In this document: one piece after another, positions 1 to 10,616 of the stretch
Numbering within the stretch: the first letter of the stretch is position 1
How the letters are laid out: every line of letters starts with the position of its first letter
NCBI GenBank assembly: GCA_958299035.1
Contig: CATQJL010000112.1
Span: 86,942,636 to 87,006,635, forward strand
DNA from: Cylicocyclus nassatus
Taxonomy: Eukaryota > Nematoda > Chromadorea > Rhabditida > Strongylidae
Direction of reading: 5' to 3'
DNA: 64,000 bases
Program-made: the position numbers and the translations under genes
The notes under the pieces: generated by a model
The model's input: only the letters and a program-made list of their open reading frames with translations
Database searches by the model: none
What the model was told of the DNA's origin: nothing

Positions 1-1438
1 CTTTCTCCTTTGTGCAGAGTCCTAGACCTTCTTCGCAGACTTCTGGGTAAGCTTCTTTTATCTTCAAAGCGATGTCCCTGGTTTTCTGCTCTGTCTTCAC
101 TTCAGCAACCATTCTGTTTAAGTGGTACGACATATCTTCGTTCTTCTGGATCCATTCAAGTCCTAGTAGTGAGTTGTGGGGCGTCACGTATGCGTATCCT
201 TCGCTTCTGGATCCTTTGATTTCGTACTCACACCATAGCTTTCCATGGACTTTCATGGAGCCTCCACTAGCGTTCTTGACAACCACGTTTGTCTGCTCTA
301 ATCGAGGTGCGCCCATGCTCTTCCAAACTGATTCGTTCAGCAGCGTGATGTCTGATCCAGTATCCAACAGAAAGCTGACTGGATGACTATTCACTTTCGC
401 TTCCACATATACGCGAGTAGTCTTCACTTCCATCATTGCGTTCGCAATCTTCGCAACTCTATGCACTTGGCGTTTTGGTTTCGTCCAACTTCTGTTCTTG
501 CTGGTGTCGCTGCTTCTGTGGATTATTCGTTTCGAATCTTGCTGAACAAGTGCTTCTCTGTCTGCCACTTGTTCGCAATACTTCTCCTTGTGGCCTGTCT
601 TCTTGCACTTCTTGCAATACCACAGCTTCGCTTTGCATTCCCTGGCAAAGTGAGCTTTACCACAGTTCCAGCATTCCAGCTTCTTGGGTTCTTCCTTGCT
701 TGTTGCTTCGACAATCTTCGTGCAACCAGCCACAGTCTCGCTATCCTTCTTGAGACTAAGGAAGTTTTCGCACTCCAGATACAACTCCTGCAGCGACATT
801 TTTCGTCCGGCCTTGTACTCCTTGTCCAGTACGGCTATGAGTCGCTGCCTGATTTCGGCTTCCTTTTGGCTCTTCAGGCCAAAAATCCATAGTAAGCATT
901 TGATCCCATCGCTGTCCAAGTCATGGATCTTCGCTTTTTCGCACAATTCGTTCACTCGACCGGTATACATGAGGTAATCTTCGGAATCTGCCTTCTCCAG
1001 TTTCAGACACTGGTACCGCATAGTGAATTCCGAAATCTTCACATCGAACAACTGCTTCAGCGTTTCGACCGTTTCTTCGAATTTAATCGAGGTTACCTCC
1101 TTTGGTAACACATGCCTCTGATATTTTTCGAAACTGTCCTTGTCCAATTTTTCGCAGAGCAGCCTCACCCTGGCACTCTCTGTGAGCTGCTTCGCATCTT
1201 CGACGAAGACTTCCTTGTAACGCGCGTACCATTTGCTGAAGCACATGTCCGCTTCGGGGTCGAAGTAGAACTTTTCGATCCGATTGCTTAGTGCGGACAT
1301 CATGTTCGGAATCTCCGTCGAAATGTTCTGGTTCGTACCTCCGATGTGCTTCAGGAACATCTCCATCATCTCCTTCCTTTCTTCTTTGATCATCTCTTTG
1401 AAGACCATCATCATCTCCTGGACGTCTACTTTCGCCAT
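1..1438 (-). CDS. Ty3/gypsy-type retrotransposon gag-protease polyprotein, 5' part (runs off left edge)
   Basis: I read the minus strand from the ATG at 1438 to the window edge and found no stop in 479 codons; an in-frame stop lies upstream, so this ATG is the likely start. The N-terminal part is a gag-like helical region. Around 685-570 are two zinc knuckles, CWNCGKAHFAREC (CX2CX3HX4C) followed by CX2CX4HX4C, which bind element RNA in family members. About 70 codons later (near 364) is the aspartic protease motif LLDTGSDIT, followed by a second protease block with LGLEWIQ. Gag and protease share one frame. Reverse transcriptase and integrase would lie left of the window. A promoter-bearing LTR sits upstream at 1551-1798. 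The open frame suggests a young insertion. The Ty3/gypsy assignment is inferred from gag-protease order and motif style; BEL/Pao is less likely. Confidence 0.85.
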   Translation of the reverse strand, partial: MAKVDVQEMMMVFKEMIKEERKEMMEMFLKHIGGTNQNISTEIPNMMSALSNRIEKFYFDPEADMCFSKWYARYKEVFVEDAKQLTESARVRLLCEKLDKDSFEKYQRHVLPKEVTSIKFEETVETLKQLFDVKISEFTMRYQCLKLEKADSEDYLMYTGRVNELCEKAKIHDLDSDGIKCLLWIFGLKSQKEAEIRQRLIAVLDKEYKAGRKMSLQELYLECENFLSLKKDSETVAGCTKIVEATSKEEPKKLECWNCGKAHFARECKAKLWYCKKCKKTGHKEKYCEQVADREALVQQDSKRIIHRSSDTSKNRSWTKPKRQVHRVAKIANAMMEVKTTRVYVEAKVNSHPVSFLLDTGSDITLLNESVWKSMGAPRLEQTNVVVKNASGGSMKVHGKLWCEYEIKGSRSEGYAYVTPHNSLLGLEWIQKNEDMSYHLNRMVAEVKTEQKTRDIALKIKEAYPEVCEEGLGLCTKEK

Positions 1439-1550
1439 GTCGGTCGATAAATTCGTTAAGCTCTTCTCAGCTTCTTCGTCGACTTCTTCCTGGCGCGTGT
1501 TTCTTCGTTACGGCTACTTCTTCGCTAGTAGCCGCTATCCTGATCGCCAC

Positions 1551-1798
1551 TGTTGTGTCCTCCACTTCGGACACGTCGACTCTTCGTCCCGAGGCGCACA
1601 CGGAGGAAATACAAGAATATTTATTAGCAAATAATAGAGAACAGTAAAAATAAAAAGAGGCGATGAGTGAGCTGTCGAACTGACAATAGCTAATAGCGAG
1701 CGCCTTTTATAGCGCTCATTTCCCGCGCATTGAGGTCGCAGGCGCCTCAGCGAGGGCAGATCATACGAGAAAACAACTGATCAGACACTAACATAACA
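1551..1798 (-). repeat. Probable 5' LTR of the adjacent gag-pro element
   Basis: On the minus strand the segment starts TGTTATG (1798) and ends ACAACA (1551), giving TG...CA ends. A TATA box TATAAAAG lies at 1711-1704 and an AATAAA signal at about 1625-1620, as expected for promoter and polyadenylation in one LTR. Directly after the end, TGGCGATCAGGAT (1549-1537) is in the right place for a tRNA primer-binding site; I could not name the tRNA. The partner LTR is outside the window, so the ends are inferred. Confidence 0.6.
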
Positions 1799-1922
1799 GG
1801 TATCTTGCAACCTATTTACAAATAAAAAGTGTATGACTTACCGCGGTTGGAATTCAAAACCTGCATTAATTTCCGGACAACCTAATATTATTTGGAACAA
1901 ACCTTTGGCTACATTACATCTA

Positions 1923-2931
1923 TTAGGTTGTCCCGAAAGTTTTGTCCGGTTTTTCAACCTATCATAAAAACGCGTAGAACGAAGATAGGGAAACGCTCTA
2001 AGCACTATCCGACGCATCTTTTCCTTCTCTTTCTAACTGTCATGCTTCCATGCCGATTAATCTTTTGTTCACTGAGATAAACGCCGAAATTTCGAACCCA
2101 TGGTTTTTACTATGTCCAAGTTTGGCAATTTTTCACAATCTCTATTTTTAACTTTCGGAAAAGCTTTGGCAACAATTAGATAGAGCAAACAAAGGATAAT
2201 GCAATTTTGCGGCATCTATAGCCAGCCTTGAAAATTTTTTAGATTTATTTTTTTGATGCTACCAAACTTTTGGTGATGCTAAAAGCCAGAGATCATGAAA
2301 CCGCGCACAACTAAGGTGTTATTCGATGCAGCTCTTCTCCTCTTTCTAGTGAGTGTATCTTCTCTCCAATTTGCAGGGTCCTTGGCGATAAAATTTTCAT
2401 AATTCTTGAATAGGAGCCCACTCCAGCGTGTACACGTAAAATGCAAAATCTTATATTTCGAAGCGGTAAACGCTTATTTGCTTCGTAAAAATAGTGAATA
2501 ATCGTAATCGATTTTTGAAAGCTTCAAAATCCGATGATTTCTTAGTGTTCGAGGCGTTTCTGTATTTTAGAACTTCGCAAAAGTGAAGAATTTTGAAAAA
2601 GTTATCTTTAAAAATATTGAAAAGCCAGCTAGATAAGCCAAATAATTGCATTGCATTGCCCTTTGCTTACTCTATCTGAGGGCTATTAAAGGTACTCCAA
2701 AAGTTGAAAATGAAGATTGTGAAAAATTGTCAAAATTGGACATAGTAAAAACCATGGGTTCGAAATTTCGGCGTTTATCTCGGTGAGCAAAAAAGTAATC
2801 TGCACAAGATTATGACAGTTAGAAAGAGGAGGAAAAGATGCGTCGGCAAGTGTTAGAGCGTTTCCCTTTCTTTGTTCCACGTATTTTTATGATATGTTGA
2901 AAAAACGGACAAAACTTTCGGGACAACCTAA
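1923..2931. mobile_element. Non-autonomous mariner-type foldback element inserted at TA
   Basis: Ends are TTAGGTTGTCCCGAAAG (left) and its reverse complement (right), flanked by TA on both sides (1921-1922 and 2932-2933). Beyond the TIR the arms stay complementary for about 280 bp: the block around 2070-2120 reappears inverted around 2740-2790. There is no open transposase frame. TA duplication and TTAGGTTG ends are typical of Tc1/mariner elements; the transposase source is unknown. Confidence 0.8.
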
Positions 2932-3357
2932 TATTTTAGTTTACATAAAGCGCTTTTATAAAATCCGTAATAATTTTTTATTTGTGGAAAACCCCTGCTT
3001 TTTGATGACGTTTTACACGTAAAAGTACCAAAAATTCCATAAAGCTGCTTTTTCAAAGCAAATCAAATTTGGTTATGTTGCATAAAAAATGTTCAATAAC
3101 AAACAAGTTTCAATTCGCCAAAACTTCAAAAGCTCTCATGTTTTTGCTGCAGTTGCTGTTTCACGACTTTGCCAATCAAGACCTTTGATGAATTAATTTA
3201 TTAGAGCTAAAAGTAGCATATTAGGAGAATCTACAAATAATACCGTATAGCTCGAGAATTGCTCTATTTGGAACATGCTTAACCCTTTCAAAAACTTTGA
3301 AACGAAATTTTCAAAAATTAGCCGAACTTACAAGGGAAGGATACTAAGTAAGGTTCG

Positions 3358-3756
3358 CCTTTTGAGATGTGAAACATACATTTGGAATCAGCTTTGAACG
3401 CTGATTTCAATCATGCTATTCCTAGCTGCTTAGCTTCATTCTGAAGCGAGTTATGGGCTTGCATTTGTGAGTAACTAACAAACTTCTGAACGTCGTAAGA
3501 CGACGTGTAGATAAGAATCTGCTCGAGAAAAGGGCTAGGATGTTAAACTAGCATCAGATTAATTCTTCCGATCTTGAAAAGGGAGCATTACACAATTGCA
3601 AAACCCTAGACGTCGACACCGTATCATCTGCAGGTCGAGATGCACGCAAACTTTGTATAGAAAAGAGACCATAACTCGCTTCAGAATAACGCTAAGCAGC
3701 TAGGAACAGCATAGCGTTCCAAGCTGATTCCAAATATACGTGTTCCATTTAAAAAC
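3358..3756. repeat. Foldback MITE nested in the mariner-type element
   Basis: The left arm (about 3360-3455, containing TTTGGAATCAGCTTTGAACG and AGCTGCTTAG) is the imperfect reverse complement of the right arm (about 3668-3756). The element matching its host at 39481-40351 lacks this block, so it is an insertion. The terminal bases and duplication are not clear. Confidence 0.65.
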
Positions 3757-3956
3757 TCGAATCTAAGTTCCTTGTTAGAGTAGATAATAATGACGGGTGA
3801 AGAATTTTAACAATTATCAAAAAAAGCATACAGGATTGCGGTCCGAAAAGGTAACCACAGAAAGAGAAGGAAAAGCTGTATCACTCATTCGGGTTCTTAT
3901 TGTGCGTGATCTTATAGTAGTCTGAAAAAACCGACAAAACTTTCAGGACAACCTAA

Positions 3957-4341
3957 TATATTTCATCATTGTTAATATTTTGCAAGACTCCACTGTATTT
4001 CACAAACTCGCCATCCTTCCATTGTGATAAAGATGTTTTTGATTTTTCAAAAAACACGCTATTTCAAGACACTGATGTAAGAATGAATTTTTCTTTCAAT
4101 ATGCCTTTCATGCAATAGTTTTTCAATCGCTGATGCATGCCAAAGCGGACTGATTACCGTACAGCAACATTTGTTTTTGCAATTTAAGACAGCACTAACG
4201 TCAGTGATCTGAAGGGTTTTTTTTGCCAAGCTGAGAAAAAGGACTGATAAGACAATCAATCTATCTTATCAAGAGTGATGTCATGAATATTTGCCCAAAA
4301 GAGATAAAACTGTGACGAATGAAGGAGACATTTGAAACAAG
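3957..4341 (+). other. Non-coding stretch before the first recognised prominin-like exon
   Basis: I see no supported exon, element end or RNA gene here. It is probably intron of the prominin-like gene, since at least 200 N-terminal residues of that protein are unaccounted for and should lie to the left. Confidence 0.4.
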
Positions 4342-7189
4342 CCCATGACTGATTTTACTGTAATATCATTACGACGCACTGCTTGCAATGACTTAAAGAA
4401 TAGAAAAAAATTTTTAGATGCACTCGAGTTATACAATAATGCCACAGCAACCTTGATATGTACCTTCGATGAGGTTGTTGACAAAACTTTGAATGAGGTG
4501 AGACTTGAACATAAGAATCTCTACATCAATATCTCTATCACGTCATACTATCCTTGCAGGTGGAAGAAAATGTAAAAACAGCTCCAGAACTTTTGGTGGA
4601 TGATTTCAAAAACATGACTGAGATTTCTCGTCTAGATCAAGTAAGCTTTGAACATCCTAAAACTCGCTATTGTAATGCGATCGCCATCCTAGATGGATAC
4701 AAATGCGACCCAGCAAGAGGTTAATTCGTGCCGTACTCAGTGCACAAGCATAAATGGGACAATTCAAGGGGTGTTGCAAAAATCTCCCGAAAGAAGCTGC
4801 GAGCTGAAGTTGAAGGGAACAAAAAAGATTATCGATGTTCTCTATGAGCAACTTGAAATTATTGAGGTAAGCATGTGATCTGTTGCGATTTGGTCAGCAC
4901 CCCCTAGCCGTGCTCGACTGTCTTTCATTACCAACCCCTAGATGTTACGCGTCTGCGACCGACGTCCACTTCTGCTCCTTCACTCAACGCCTTCATCAAC
5001 AATAGACATCTTTATACCACGCACGACTAGATTTGATGAATTTATATACCAAACAACAAGATACATAGACCAAACTATAAAATTCTTGAGTAGGCTAAAT
5101 GATTCAGGTTATAACTCGGGACGAGAACGCATCTGTGGCTATAACCTGGATCCTAGAATCACGCTCTATCTATGCAAAGAGACTCTGGGTCAGGGCCCGG
5201 CACGCGTTGGTTTGGAGCACTTTTGGAAACGAAGTCCCCTCTGTCTTCGCGAAAAATTACGAAGTCCCTCTTGACGTGAAAATCAGTAGGGAAACCTTTG
5301 CTCAATCATAATAACGGAAGTAAAACAATCGTAATAACAATAAAGAAGCGAAAAGAGCGCATTTTGAGGTACCTACTAATATGACAAAAAAAGCAGAAAG
5401 AAAACATTTCGAGTTGATTAAAGGCTCTATCATTGGGTAGGGTACCATTTCAGAATGTCGAAAACCTCCTAGGCCAACCAAATCTGTGTCCTCAACAATT
5501 GGCGATGCATCTTTCGCCACACTTAGTGTCAAAGACACCGCATGAGATTGGAGCGCAGTATCTATCAACGCATAGATTTACACTACTTTTGGCTCAAAAA
5601 AAGAGGAGAGGCAATGGTTTGATTTGCTCTCTTCACTGTATGATAGATTTTTGACCGTTCTATTCGTCCAAACCAAAAAGGACCAAAACTTATGTGAACT
5701 CGCCGATATTTAGGCTCCGAACCAACCCAGTTGTTTTGATGTTGGTCCAAAAACTAACAAATTCGGGAACGAATATTAGGACACATAAGTTTTTGAATCT
5801 TTTTACCTAACATGGTTTGGAGTAATATTTTATACATATAGCCCAAATTCGGAGCCATGCGATTGTTTCTGCGCTGTAAACAAGCCGTTTGTTTGATTGA
5901 GTCTTGCGTTTGAAATCCGCGCGCTTGCGAAAGGACACGTTCAACTCGTAAAACCTGACATGTTCGTCGTCATTTTATCGGCGCTTCCCCCGGCACCTTA
6001 TAAAAACCATATCCCCGTTGCTTCTAGCTTCAAAAACGAAGTCCAGTTTGACCCCAGACCATCTGTGCCGAGCCCTGCTCTGGGTTCTTCCATCAAAGTC
6101 GGCCGCTAGAGTTCCAGTCTACTAAATGCACTCTCCAGCTTCACTACCGCATCGCTGTTCCTCTAGTAACTCAAAAACAACTCATCCCAAAACATTCCAG
6201 AAGCTCAATCGCTCCACATAAAATCCTTTTTCGTGGGGCTCCTGAAAACGGGTTCGACTACGAAAAGATAGCAATCGAAAAATAAAACTCAAAGAGGCTG
6301 CTCTTGTGCACAGCCCTTAGCGCCACTTGGCCGCGTTCCCAATCGGGGTGGTTCTGAAGCGACTACAAGTGCGAAAGGTAGTGCGGCATACAGCTGTCCC
6401 AGCATCTGTTCTGGAAAGCTGCTCGCATCGCTGAGCCGCAACAAGTACCCATACCCCTCCATCCCTCTCCCTCCCGTAAAAGAGTCGCAATATTTCCAAA
6501 AGTGGTCTATTATTAGCAAAATCTGCAAGTAGCAAACAATCATTATGATTTGTTACATTTTCTAGATTCAATTAAGGCTCGTAAAGACTTTTTTCTGGTT
6601 TTGACTGTCTTGCTTACTTCTTTCAGAAATTCAGGTTCTAAACTGACTATAATTCTGGCACTCTTCACGGAGTGGTATAATTGCTGTTGCCTACCCCCCC
6701 CCCCCTTACCTAACGAAAAAACATTTTTAGCCTAGTCTGATAATCAGTGCCAACCAACTCTGTCGCAATGTTGTGTTTATGCATACTAATAGCGATTTCT
6801 TATTCCATCAATTTGAATCGTTTTACATATCGCTTTTATATATCCTTACTTTTTCCTACAAGGACAGTTGCTGAGATTTTTGCTTTTCAAGTTTTTCTGA
6901 TTTCGGCTCGTCTATTTGTTTTTGAAGGATCCCATTCCTCTGTTTGTAAAGCTTTCTTCCTTCTTGCTTCTTTCTTGTGTTATTCACACATAGTGACCCC
7001 ACACTGCTAACTTCTCTTCCTTAATTCTTCCCATCGTGGTATACTATGCTTTGGCAATAGAATGAAGCAAACTTCACGGTTGATGGTACAAAACACAAAC
7101 CTGAAAATTTTGACTCCATGAAGACTAGTTCCCCCTCCCCTCGCTTTCCGCCCTTTAGCCATGTGCCAAGCCATCTCGCTCATAGCTAA

Positions 7190-7282
<93 letters not shown>

Positions 7283-10200
7283 CTCAAAAATTGTCAGTTT
7301 GGAGGGTATGTGCGTTATAGAAACGCGCGCCACTCAACCGATTCAGCTGAAACTTTGCACACATATGTTTTCGACCCTTGCGCAGATGGCTATTTTTTGC
7401 GGCGATTCGTTGGGTTCTTCTATCGATTTATTGATTTGTTTACATTTTCCTAAGGAATTGAAGGGTTATCATGTTCACTCAAGCATTTTTCATACTCATG
7501 TAAAGGAGGGCGGTGAAGCTCATTTTCACCTCAGGATCACGAGGATGCGGTTTTCAAGCGGATGTCCCGGGGTAAGTCATCCTACCATATAGGGCGGGGG
7601 GGGGGCGGCTCGCAGTGCGGTGAACCATGGCCCGGGCTGGACCGGGAAAGCCAACTAATATATATATAAAACTCAAAAATTGTCAGTTTGGAGGGTATGT
7701 GCGTTATAGAAATGCGCGCCGCTCAACCAATTCAGCTGAAACTTTGCACATATATGTTTTCGACCCCTGCGCAGTTGATAGGCTACTTTTTGCGGCGATT
7801 CGTTTGGTCCTTCTATCGATTTATTGATTTGTTTACGTTTTTCTAAGGAATTGAAGGCTTATCATGTTCAGTCAAGCATTTTCCCATAATCTGTAAAGGA
7901 GGGCGGTGAAGCTCATTTTAACCTCATTATCACGAGGATGCGGTTTGAAGCGGATGTCTCTAGGGTAAGTCATCCATAACATATAAGGGGGGGGGGGGCT
8001 TGCAGTGCAAGTGAACGAAACAAGGCCCGGGCTGGACCGGGAAAGCCAACTAGTGGACTATATAGATAATTTTACGACTAAATTCAAAGACAGGGCACTG
8101 TTCCAGAAAGTACTGAGCTTCAAAAACACCACCGACTCGACAACCGAACAGATCTATGAGACGCTAAATGACACTGTAAGTTGTTTCGTCTACTTCAAAC
8201 AACATGTAGTCGTTTACTTGTCCAAATGTACCAAATGTGTCAATTTATGCGATATTTAGACAGAAAGCTATGTCGGCTCGTCTATCGAACAAGTACGTAG
8301 TAGGTGGAACGACGTAAGAACAACAGTCGAAGACTCTAAGGAAGTTTCCAACACTTTGGAAGATTTTGAAAAGAAGATCGACAATATACTAGACGATGTA
8401 TTCTCGGTAAGGCTAGGTTCGTTATTTTCTGTGTGCACTGATGACTGAGAAAACATATTTTGCAGTCAAAAATCTACAAGTCAATCAAACAAGGATTTTC
8501 ATGGATTGTTACAATCCCTGGAATCATTACATTGTTGCTTGCTTTGGTCGCATCCATGCCGCTAATTCTATACATGTGCTTTCCTCAAGGTAACGCCATT
8601 TGGAAAACTTCCCAGCCTCTTTCATCAAAAGATTACAGCTAGATACACGGCAGTTGTGCACTTCTTATTTCAATTCTCTTTGTATGGCTTTTACGCCATT
8701 ACCATATTCGCCTGCCTTGTGATCATCCTAAGCAGGTATGTAATTGGACTAGGTAATTCTCAATTGCTTTTCGTATTGATAAATGATATCTAATATTTTT
8801 CCCTCTTATTTCACTTGTGTAACATCATCTGGAAAAAATATAAACTTTAGTGTCGAGTATTTGTTTGTATCAATGACATCAACTGGCTGCAAAACACTGT
8901 TCCAAGACTCGAGCTACTCCTCCTTGACTTCTTTGCAGAAGGAGGTACAACTTGTTGAAGGCTATCATCTCAATCTTTCGTTGAGGTATATGTCCCCAGC
9001 TTTCAGATATAAGAAGTCTTCCAGTGTCCATTTTTAGGGATACTTTGACAAGCAGCAAAAAGGACGTCACATTGTGGAAAGCAATTAAAGCCGATTCTGT
9101 TTTTGACACAGACACCGTACTGGACATAGTCAATCTCGAATCGATAAAAAATTCTACGCTTGAAATGATCGACGATGTCAGACAAGAAGTTTTCAAATTT
9201 CAGGAAGATATCAGACCAAACAAGGTGAAACAAACCTCTCATTGTTGCCATTCATATATGCCTAGAACATCTTTTTTAGGATGATGCTTTCAAAATCATG
9301 AATGAAATGGAGGCATTGTTAAGAAACCTGACTCAGTTCTACACATTGAGTGAATGCTCGAACAGATTCCCCAATGAGACAAAAAAGATCGAACAAGGCG
9401 TGGCATCGATAAATTCGTAAGAATTAATTTATGATATACCAATCAAAGCAAAAGACTTTATATAAGGGCAACTAGGGGGGGGGGGGGTTCCCAAAGTTCA
9501 GTCTTGTGGGAGAAGGCGGCCGCAAGAAAAATTTTTGATAGACGTTTCTGGCATCATGATGCACTTGGAAAGAATTTCTACAGCTAGTTTGATAATGTAA
9601 TTATAAAAATCCATACATATTTGCTTTCTTACGAATCAAAGCTCCATACTCCCCTTCTCACACCCTTGAAACAAATAAAGGCGTAAAATATGCTGCATGA
9701 CGAATCCGAACCACAAAAATGGGCGTAGTTGGAGGCAGAGTCAACTGATTTAGTGTTTGCTCTCCCCATCAAAATGTAGTGTTTGCAGAATTTGCTCGAA
9801 AGAAGCACGATATTATCTGCGAGAAATGCTTGGTGGTTGTAAAACTTTAGTTCGTCATATTTAAAACTAAAATAGTATTTCTAAGAAATTTATCAGAAAA
9901 GAACTGTAAAATTCTTTTTCAATTTTGTCATCTTTTCCTGAACATAATCAATTTTTTTTCTTAGTAGACCTTGAAAAAGAGTTGTGCAGGTCTTTGTATT
10001 AGTCGCAACTGTCTTGTTATTTGCATTCACCCAAAATTTTGACAAAATTCTAAAATGTGGCCTATCAATTTAAGATTTTCAGATCTATGCACTTCTTCCA
10101 AAAAGACATGCGCGTTGTTGGAAGCGTGCTAGAAACAGTGATTAACATCGATAACAATACACTCGATGAAAAATTGGAAACAACACATTCGAATGTTCTC

Positions 10201-10541
10201 AATCTTGTTGAACAACCAGTACGACGGGGAATTGAAAGTGTTTTAGTGGGTAACATTCGCTATTTTCCCACCACGAAAAACAACAAAAGTAACTTTAGAA
10301 CGATTTGTCTTCGAAGTTATTGCCAGCTCGTGCCGTTTACAATCTCTATCAAAATTTTGGATCACTGTTTTGCAGTGATATCGCCAAACCAGCTCATGGA
10401 GTATGGGCATCATCGGGTAATCATTTTCATATGTAAGGGCTTATCAAATTCATTGATTATCGCTTTTCAGGTCTATGCGGTCTTTCGATACTCTTTGCAG
10501 CTATCATCATCCTACTGATCACTCGCATGGACGATTACTGA
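4342..10541 (+). CDS. Prominin-like five-span membrane glycoprotein, 3' fourteen exons (N-terminus outside window)
   Basis: Phase-consistent exons: about 4342-4497, 4560-4640, 4693-4866, 4942-5107, 8066-8175, 8260-8406, 8466-8589, 8639-8735, 8851-8985, 9038-9224, 9280-9416, 10083-10245, 10299-10416, 10471-10541 (TGA), about 620 codons. The order is a large extracellular loop rich in N-glycosylation sites, then TM3 (WIVTIPGIITLLLAL), a short turn, TM4 (YGFYAITIFACLVIIL), then VEYLFVS..GCKTLF. A second large loop ends NFGSLFCSDIAKPAHGVW before the last TM (GLSILFAAIIILLITR) and a short tail. This matches prominin topology: a Cys just before TM5 and a VE-L motif after TM4. Prominins mark plasma-membrane protrusions. 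Signal peptide, TM1 and TM2 are missing, so they lie left of the window or are lost. The first exon start and exon 4942-5107 are the least certain parts; every later junction fits GT-AG and phase. Confidence 0.82.
5191..6077. mobile_element. Non-autonomous hAT element (family CAGGGCYCGGCAC), intronic
   Basis: Left end CAGGGCCCGGCACG, right end GTGCCGAGCCCTG, with a perfect 8-bp target duplication CTCTGGGT at 5183-5190 and 6078-6085. Inverted similarity continues inward (AACGAAGTCC on both sides). CAGGG ends with an 8-bp duplication fit the hAT superfamily. There is no transposase frame. Related copies are at 48864-49701 and, truncated, from 60240. Confidence 0.85.
6086..7189 (+). other. Intron sequence of the prominin-like gene with a poly-C run
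   Basis: No exon or element end is supported. A run of about 13 C lies near 6693-6705; such poly-C or poly-G runs recur across the window. Open frames here lack similarity to anything I recognise. Confidence 0.4.
7190..8053 (+). mobile_element. Non-autonomous Helitron, two tandem units
   Basis: The element lies between host A (7189) and T (8054). It starts TC followed by a (TA)n run and ends with a hairpin CCCGG-GCTGGA-CCGGG, a short AAAGCCAA spacer and CTAG, the Helitron 3' signature. The same body (from AACTCAAAAATTGTCAGTTT to the hairpin) occurs twice: unit 1 ends CTAA at 7658, and unit 2 follows with a shorter TA run. There is no Rep/helicase frame. The insertion sits about 12 nt before the acceptor of the exon at 8066, so it supplies most of that intron's 3' end. 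Confidence 0.82.
7192..7280. repeat. (TA)n microsatellite at the Helitron 5' terminus
   Basis: About 44 uninterrupted TA dinucleotides lie directly after the Helitron TC start. The second unit has only about five TA repeats at the same place, so the run has expanded in unit 1. Confidence 0.95.
9417..10082 (+). other. Intron of the prominin-like gene
   Basis: Flanked by donor GTAAGAAT and acceptor ATTTTCAG. It contains a poly-G run near 9475-9488 and otherwise nothing recognisable. Confidence 0.6.
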
Positions 10542-10610
10542 GACGGAAAATTACAGCAGTAGAATGAATATCTTGTTTATATTACCATTACCTGCTCAAA
10601 TTCACCATAA

Positions 10611-10616
10611 AATAAA
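10611..10616 (+). terminator. Polyadenylation signal of the prominin-like gene
   Basis: AATAAA lies 70 bp after the TGA at 10541, in an A/T-rich stretch. Confidence 0.6.

Larger units (their letters stand above)
1886..3956. mobile_element. Mariner-type MITE interrupted by two other insertions (left end rearranged)
   Basis: The right end reads CGACAAAACTTTCAGGACAA...CCTAA before TA. Internal sequence matches the intact copy at 39481-40351 (for example CCTTTGGCTACATT, and the stretch after AGTACCAAAAATTCCA). Relative to that copy it carries a 1009-bp insertion at 1923-2931 and a foldback at about 3358-3756. The left TIR is missing or rearranged: a reversed end, GGACAACCTAA, lies at about 1874-1884. 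No transposase frame is present. Confidence 0.7.

Noticed and set aside
383..892. 169-codon plus-strand frame
   Set aside because: Antisense shadow of the gag-protease frame, which carries zinc knuckles and DTGSD on the minus strand.
7007..7592. Frames of over 100 codons with Tyr-Ile repeats
   Set aside because: They read through the (TA)n microsatellite at the Helitron start.
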